From Brotaphodocola catenula (GTDB lineage: Bacteria > Bacillota > Clostridia > Lachnospirales > Lachnospiraceae): a stretch of 64,000 bases of DNA. How positions within the stretch are numbered: the first letter of the stretch is position 1; each line of letters starts with the position of its first letter. The notes under the pieces were generated by a model. The model ran no database searches. It had not been told where the DNA came from and worked only from the letters and a program-made list of their open reading frames with translations. This document shows positions 61,213 to 64,000 of the stretch, one piece after another. A program made the translations under genes and the position numbers. The stretch lies in contig JAJEPU010000016.1 of NCBI GenBank assembly GCA_020686985.1, forward strand, positions 1 through 64,000, given 5' to 3'.

Positions 61213-62103
61213 TTACTGATTCAGATTGTAAAAGTTTGTCAGATAAACCTGTTTAGCGAGATTGGAGGACTCTCCGAACCGCATGTGTTCGTAGGCGGTT
61301 GTGGCGGTTTCCTGATCCGGGAAAAGACCAAAGACCGTAGGTCCGCTTCCGCTCATCAGAGATCCGATCGCGCCGTGACGGAGCATCGTGTCCTTGATCT
61401 CCTGAATGATCGGATATTCCTTGATGGTGACGGTCTCGAGAATATTTCCAAGATTTTCCGCGATTCCGGAAATCTGACCGTCGCGGATCGCGGTGAGAAT
61501 GCCGTCAATATTCGGGTGATCAGCCGGGGAGAGCTGATCGAGGTGCAGGTTTTCGTAGACAAATTTTGTAGACACATTGATTGATGGCTTGGCAATCAAA
61601 ATCGGACACTGGGGGGCCGGCGGGAGAGGAGTCAGAATTTCTCCGATTCCCTCGGAAAGTGCCGTTCCGCGCATCAGACAGTAGGGAACATCTGCGCCGA
61701 TCTTGACACCGCGTTCCATCAGCTCTTCCATCGAGAGTCCGAGGCGAAAAATCCGGTTGACTCCAAACAGAACGGCAGCCGCATCGCTGCTTCCGCCAGC
61801 CATTCCCGCTGCAACCGGAATAAACTTTTTCAGACGGATGGAGAGTCCTTCTTTGATGTCGAATTCATCCATGAGGAGCTTGGCAGCCCGGTAAACCAGA
61901 TTGTTTTCGTTTGTAGGGAGATAATAGAGGTTACATTCCACCGAAATGCCCGGTTCAGGCTTCGGCTCAAGATCGAGACGGTCAAAGATGCCGACGGTCT
62001 GCATAATCATGCGAACTTCGTGGTATCCATCTTCCCGGCGTTTCAGGACATCAAGTCCCAGATTGATTTTTCCATATGCTTTCAGAGCAAGATGTCTGGC
62101 CAT
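61213..62103 (-). CDS. ispE: 4-diphosphocytidyl-2-C-methyl-D-erythritol kinase
   Basis: GHMP kinase of the non-mevalonate isoprenoid pathway, phosphorylating CDP-methylerythritol. 296 residues. LKAYGKINLGLDVLKRREDGYHEVRMIMQTV near residues 6-36, the ATP-binding PVAAGMAGGSSDAAAVL near 95, GADVPYCLMRGTALSEGIGE near 135 and LMSGSGPTVFGLF near 262 are diagnostic. The frame is open to 62319, but ATG 62101-62103 is preceded by GGAGGA and begins the conserved protein. A promoter lies at 62291-62319, giving a leader of about 180 bases with a CAGACAG/CTGTCTG hairpin (62127-62152). Confidence 0.95.
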   Translation of the reverse strand: MARHLALKAYGKINLGLDVLKRREDGYHEVRMIMQTVGIFDRLDLEPKPEPGISVECNLYYLPTNENNLVYRAAKLLMDEFDIKEGLSIRLKKFIPVAAGMAGGSSDAAAVLFGVNRIFRLGLSMEELMERGVKIGADVPYCLMRGTALSEGIGEILTPLPPAPQCPILIAKPSINVSTKFVYENLHLDQLSPADHPNIDGILTAIRDGQISGIAENLGNILETVTIKEYPIIQEIKDTMLRHGAIGSLMSGSGPTVFGLFPDQETATTAYEHMRFGESSNLAKQVYLTNFYNLNQ

Positions 62104-62188
62104 AAATTCCTCCTTAGAAGGTTGAACAGACAGGTGTTTATGGGTCTGTCTGAACATTATTTTGCATCGTATCATCGTGTTCTGTCTG

Positions 62189-62219
62189 GTCACTGTTTGC
62201 GGGATTTCGTGAATAGTGT
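62189..62219. repeat. 31-bp imperfect palindrome, copy 5
   Basis: Starts GTCACTGTTTGCGGG and ends TCGTGAATAGTGT, more diverged on the right. It lies in the 5' untranslated leader of ispE. Confidence 0.6.
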
Positions 62220-62290
62220 GGGGAGCTTCCAGTGACGCCTTCGATCCATACCTGCAATGATACGGGTCACATATTTCTTGTATACAGTAT

Positions 62291-62319
62291 ATTATAAAAT
62301 GGAGCGCACAAATGTGCAA
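62291..62319 (-). promoter_or_regulatory. Sigma-A promoter of ispE
   Basis: Minus-strand TTGCAC (62314-62319), 17 bases, TATAAT (62291-62296). Confidence 0.82.
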
Positions 62320-62410
62320 GTGATTTTGTCGCAGTTTTAACGAAAGTTTTTCATGTTTTTATGTCGTAAGATGCCGTAAGCGCTTTCATTTTTGCGGGAG
62401 GAATCTGGCC

Positions 62411-62456
62411 GAAGCAACCGTGCCTCGGCGCGAGAATGTGCCAAGGTACATTCTTT
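62411..62456 (+). repeat. Triple-hairpin dispersed element, decayed copy C
   Basis: GCAACCGTGCCTCGGCGCG and GAATGTGCCAAGG match copies A and B. The first hairpin has lost its left arm, and a C-to-T change weakens but does not break the last stem. The T-run is interrupted (TTTATTT). Part of a 679-base gene-free gap (62104-62782). Confidence 0.75.
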
Positions 62457-62507
62457 ATTTCTTTATGTGAAATAAGAATGAAAATGGTAGATAAAAAATG
62501 AAAAGAG

Positions 62508-62538
62508 GTTCCTGTTTGCATAACAGATGAACAGGAAC
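62508..62538. repeat. 31-bp imperfect palindrome, copy 6
   Basis: Left arm GTTCCTGTTTGC and right arm GATGAACAGGAAC. Compared with copy 4, T-A pairs at one arm position are replaced by complementary changes (GTTAC/GTAAC to GTTCC/GGAAC), so pairing is kept. Confidence 0.75.
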
Positions 62539-62598
62539 GAAATTGTGAAATTTTCTTTACTTTTTCTTGAAAAACCTGTTCAAATGAAAAGGAATCGT

Positions 62599-62604
62599 AT
62601 ATAA
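62599..62604 (+). promoter_or_regulatory. Probable -10 of the small lipoprotein gene
   Basis: TATAAT with only a weak -35 (TGTTCA, 16 bases upstream). A leader of about 170 bases would follow. Confidence 0.4.
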
Positions 62605-62782
62605 TACATCGTATTGCGTCGTCTGCTCCATAAAATTTTGGGATCCCTCTCTGGTGAGGGAAAAAGTGGTGACCGTTTGTGATACTGTGTTTTGGAATTT
62701 GAAGAGATAGAGTGAGCTGGCGACGAAGATAAAAATATGGATGAAGTTTTGAAAAGTGATGAAAATCAGGAGGAAATGAATT

Positions 62783-63301
62783 ATGAAAAAAAGAACACTG
62801 ACTTCCCTTCTTCTGGCAACTGCCTGTGTACTTCTGCTGGGTGGTTGTACAAAGAGCAACATTGTGCGTCAGGATGAAGCGGCTTCTGACGGAGCGCCGG
62901 ATTTCAATATGTATATGAACATCGAGATTGATGAGGATCAGCTTCACGACGATGTGAATGACGTGATTCTCGAGGAAGATGACTACCCGATGGCATCACA
63001 GGTAGATTTCGCCCTTCATCTCGATCAGGAGTACATTGATGTTGAGGTTGTCGTGAAGGATGGAACGAGCGGAGCAGATGCAGCGGAATACGCAAGCGAT
63101 GCGCTCAAGTGCATCAACGATCAGGTCGCTGTACAGGATTTCTCCTACGGTGAGTCTGGGGATGATACTTTTGGCGGTCTGTATCAGGATAATGAGGTAA
63201 ATTTAAAGATCTATCAGGAGTCTGAGTATCCGGATGGAAAGCCGATGTATGAGACGACGATCCCGAAAGATACCTATATGACATTTGATGTGGAAGACTG
63301 A
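62783..63301 (+). CDS. Small lipoprotein of unknown function
   Basis: 172 residues. The signal TSLLLATACVLLLGGC places the lipobox Cys near residue 22. The mature part is very acidic (many Asp/Glu, as in EIDEDQLHDDVND and ILEEDDYP) and has alternating hydrophobic patterns suggesting a small beta-rich domain, for example YIDVEVVVKDG and YPDGKPMYETTIPKDTYMTFDVED at the end. I recognise no family. It is a single gene with AGGAGG before the ATG and a strong terminator after it. Confidence 0.75.
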   Translation: MKKRTLTSLLLATACVLLLGGCTKSNIVRQDEAASDGAPDFNMYMNIEIDEDQLHDDVNDVILEEDDYPMASQVDFALHLDQEYIDVEVVVKDGTSGADAAEYASDALKCINDQVAVQDFSYGESGDDTFGGLYQDNEVNLKIYQESEYPDGKPMYETTIPKDTYMTFDVED

Positions 63302-63379
63302 GAATAGATGAAGAGATAAAAAGAGACGAACTAATTGTGAAGATATTGAACAGTTAAATTAGACATGCTTTAAGTGAGG

Positions 63380-63436
63380 AGGCTGTCGCAAGGCGGACTG
63401 AGAGACAGTTCCAGCGTTTGCGACAGCCTGTTTTTT
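63380..63436 (+). terminator. Intrinsic terminator of the small lipoprotein gene
   Basis: AGGCTGTCGCAA (63380-63391) pairs with TTTGCGACAGCCT, followed by TTTTTT (63431-63436). Confidence 0.9.
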
Positions 63437-63484
63437 GTTTTAAGGAATTGTTTATTTCTTACAGAAAATTTAAAGGGGGATTTT

Positions 63485-64000
63485 ATGGGGAAGATAGCAC
63501 TTCTGGTCTCGAGGGAGGAGATGCTTCATCAGGCGCACAATATTTTGCAGGAGAAGAAACTTGAGATTCAGGAAATGCGCGTGATCCGGACGGAGAATGC
63601 GGTGACAGAAGCCAGACGCTCGATTGCGGACGGGGCTTCGATCATCATTGCGCGAGGACTTCAGGCGTCGTTAATCAAGCAGTACACGGATATTCCGGTT
63701 GTCGAGATTGTGCTGACCGCTCAGGAGATGGCGCTCCTTGTGATGAAGGCAAAACAGATCGTCAAAAAGCAAAGACCGGTGATCGCGGTTGTGGGATTTC
63801 AGAATATGTTCTGTGATATGTCCTACTTTGATGAACTTTATGGGATTGAGCTGAGGACGTATTTTGCAAGACAGGGAGCGGGACTTCCGGGGGCGGTGCG
63901 CTCGGCGATGGAGGATCAGGCGGATCTGATTATCGGAGGAGATATGGCGGTTTCACTTGCGACGCAGGCGGGAGTACCGTCACTGTTTCTCTCGATGACT
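63485..64000 (+). CDS. PrpR-N domain regulator, 5' part only
   Basis: 172 codons are open to the window end with no stop. The protein starts MGKIALLVSREEMLHQA. It shows ADGASIIIARGLQASLIKQ near residue 50 and IPVVEIVLTAQEMALLVMKAK near 72. RPVIAVVGFQNMFCDM near 98 and a repeat-like DLIIGGDMAVSLATQAGVPS near 146 follow. This matches the sensory N-domain of PrpR-type activators (PF06506), usually followed by PAS, sigma-54 AAA+ and Fis-type DNA-binding domains. Those would lie beyond the window. AAAGGGGGA precedes the ATG. Confidence 0.82.
   Translation, partial: MGKIALLVSREEMLHQAHNILQEKKLEIQEMRVIRTENAVTEARRSIADGASIIIARGLQASLIKQYTDIPVVEIVLTAQEMALLVMKAKQIVKKQRPVIAVVGFQNMFCDMSYFDELYGIELRTYFARQGAGLPGAVRSAMEDQADLIIGGDMAVSLATQAGVPSLFLSMT

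Overview
The window reads as a chromosomal segment of an anaerobic, spore-forming Firmicute of class Clostridia, most likely Lachnospiraceae. The evidence is the short editing-less prolyl-tRNA synthetase under a T-box, a CotS-type spore coat protein, a type III glutamine synthetase, an L,D-transpeptidase with clostridial ChW repeats, PF06541 and DUF624 membrane proteins, and strong AGGAGG ribosome sites. No rRNA, tRNA, CRISPR array, prophage or transposase gene was seen. Genus and species cannot be fixed from the sequence alone.

Layout. 1-6.5 kb: a CitMHS citrate transporter, a CapA-like lipoprotein, and a proS-cca operon behind a proline T-box. 6.5-11.4 kb: a complete pstSCAB-phoU phosphate operon with a PhoP-box-like repeat in front. 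11.6-17.9 kb: a CotS-like pseudokinase, phosphoglucomutase, a coiled-coil DUF2325 protein and a PF06541 membrane protein. 18.1-21.3 kb (minus): a polar amino-acid ABC importer, ATPase gene first, behind a leader with an attenuator. 21.9-26.9 kb: threonine synthase, class II aldolase, glutamine synthetase III.

27.2-47.7 kb is a cell-surface polysaccharide region: six GT2 and one GT8 glycosyltransferases, two flippase-like proteins, an ATP-grasp enzyme, a DegT-type sugar aminotransferase, DUF2304 and DUF2142 proteins, RfbC and a Wzm/TagG-type ABC permease with no ATPase beside it. A large hybrid sensor kinase and an L,D-transpeptidase sit inside it. 47.8-51 kb: cyclophilin, a GNAT acetyltransferase and a DUF624 pair. 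51.1-61.2 kb: an apparent pectin or uronate module (LysR regulator, Opp/Dpp-type importer with fused ATPases, mannonate-dehydratase-like enzyme, cytoplasmic GH28 hydrolase, GntR regulator). 61.2-64 kb: ispE, a small lipoprotein, and the start of a PrpR-N-type regulator cut by the window end.

The most unusual content is non-coding. A 31-bp imperfect palindrome occurs six times. A triple-hairpin element with a T-run occurs in two near-identical copies plus one decayed copy. A 133-bp element with TGCAAAC ends has a 29-bp miniature relative 11 kb away. A 16-bp GAAA-capped hairpin lies inside the acetyltransferase reading frame just after ppiB. These look like lineage-specific dispersed structured repeats, several of them in untranslated regions of transcripts.
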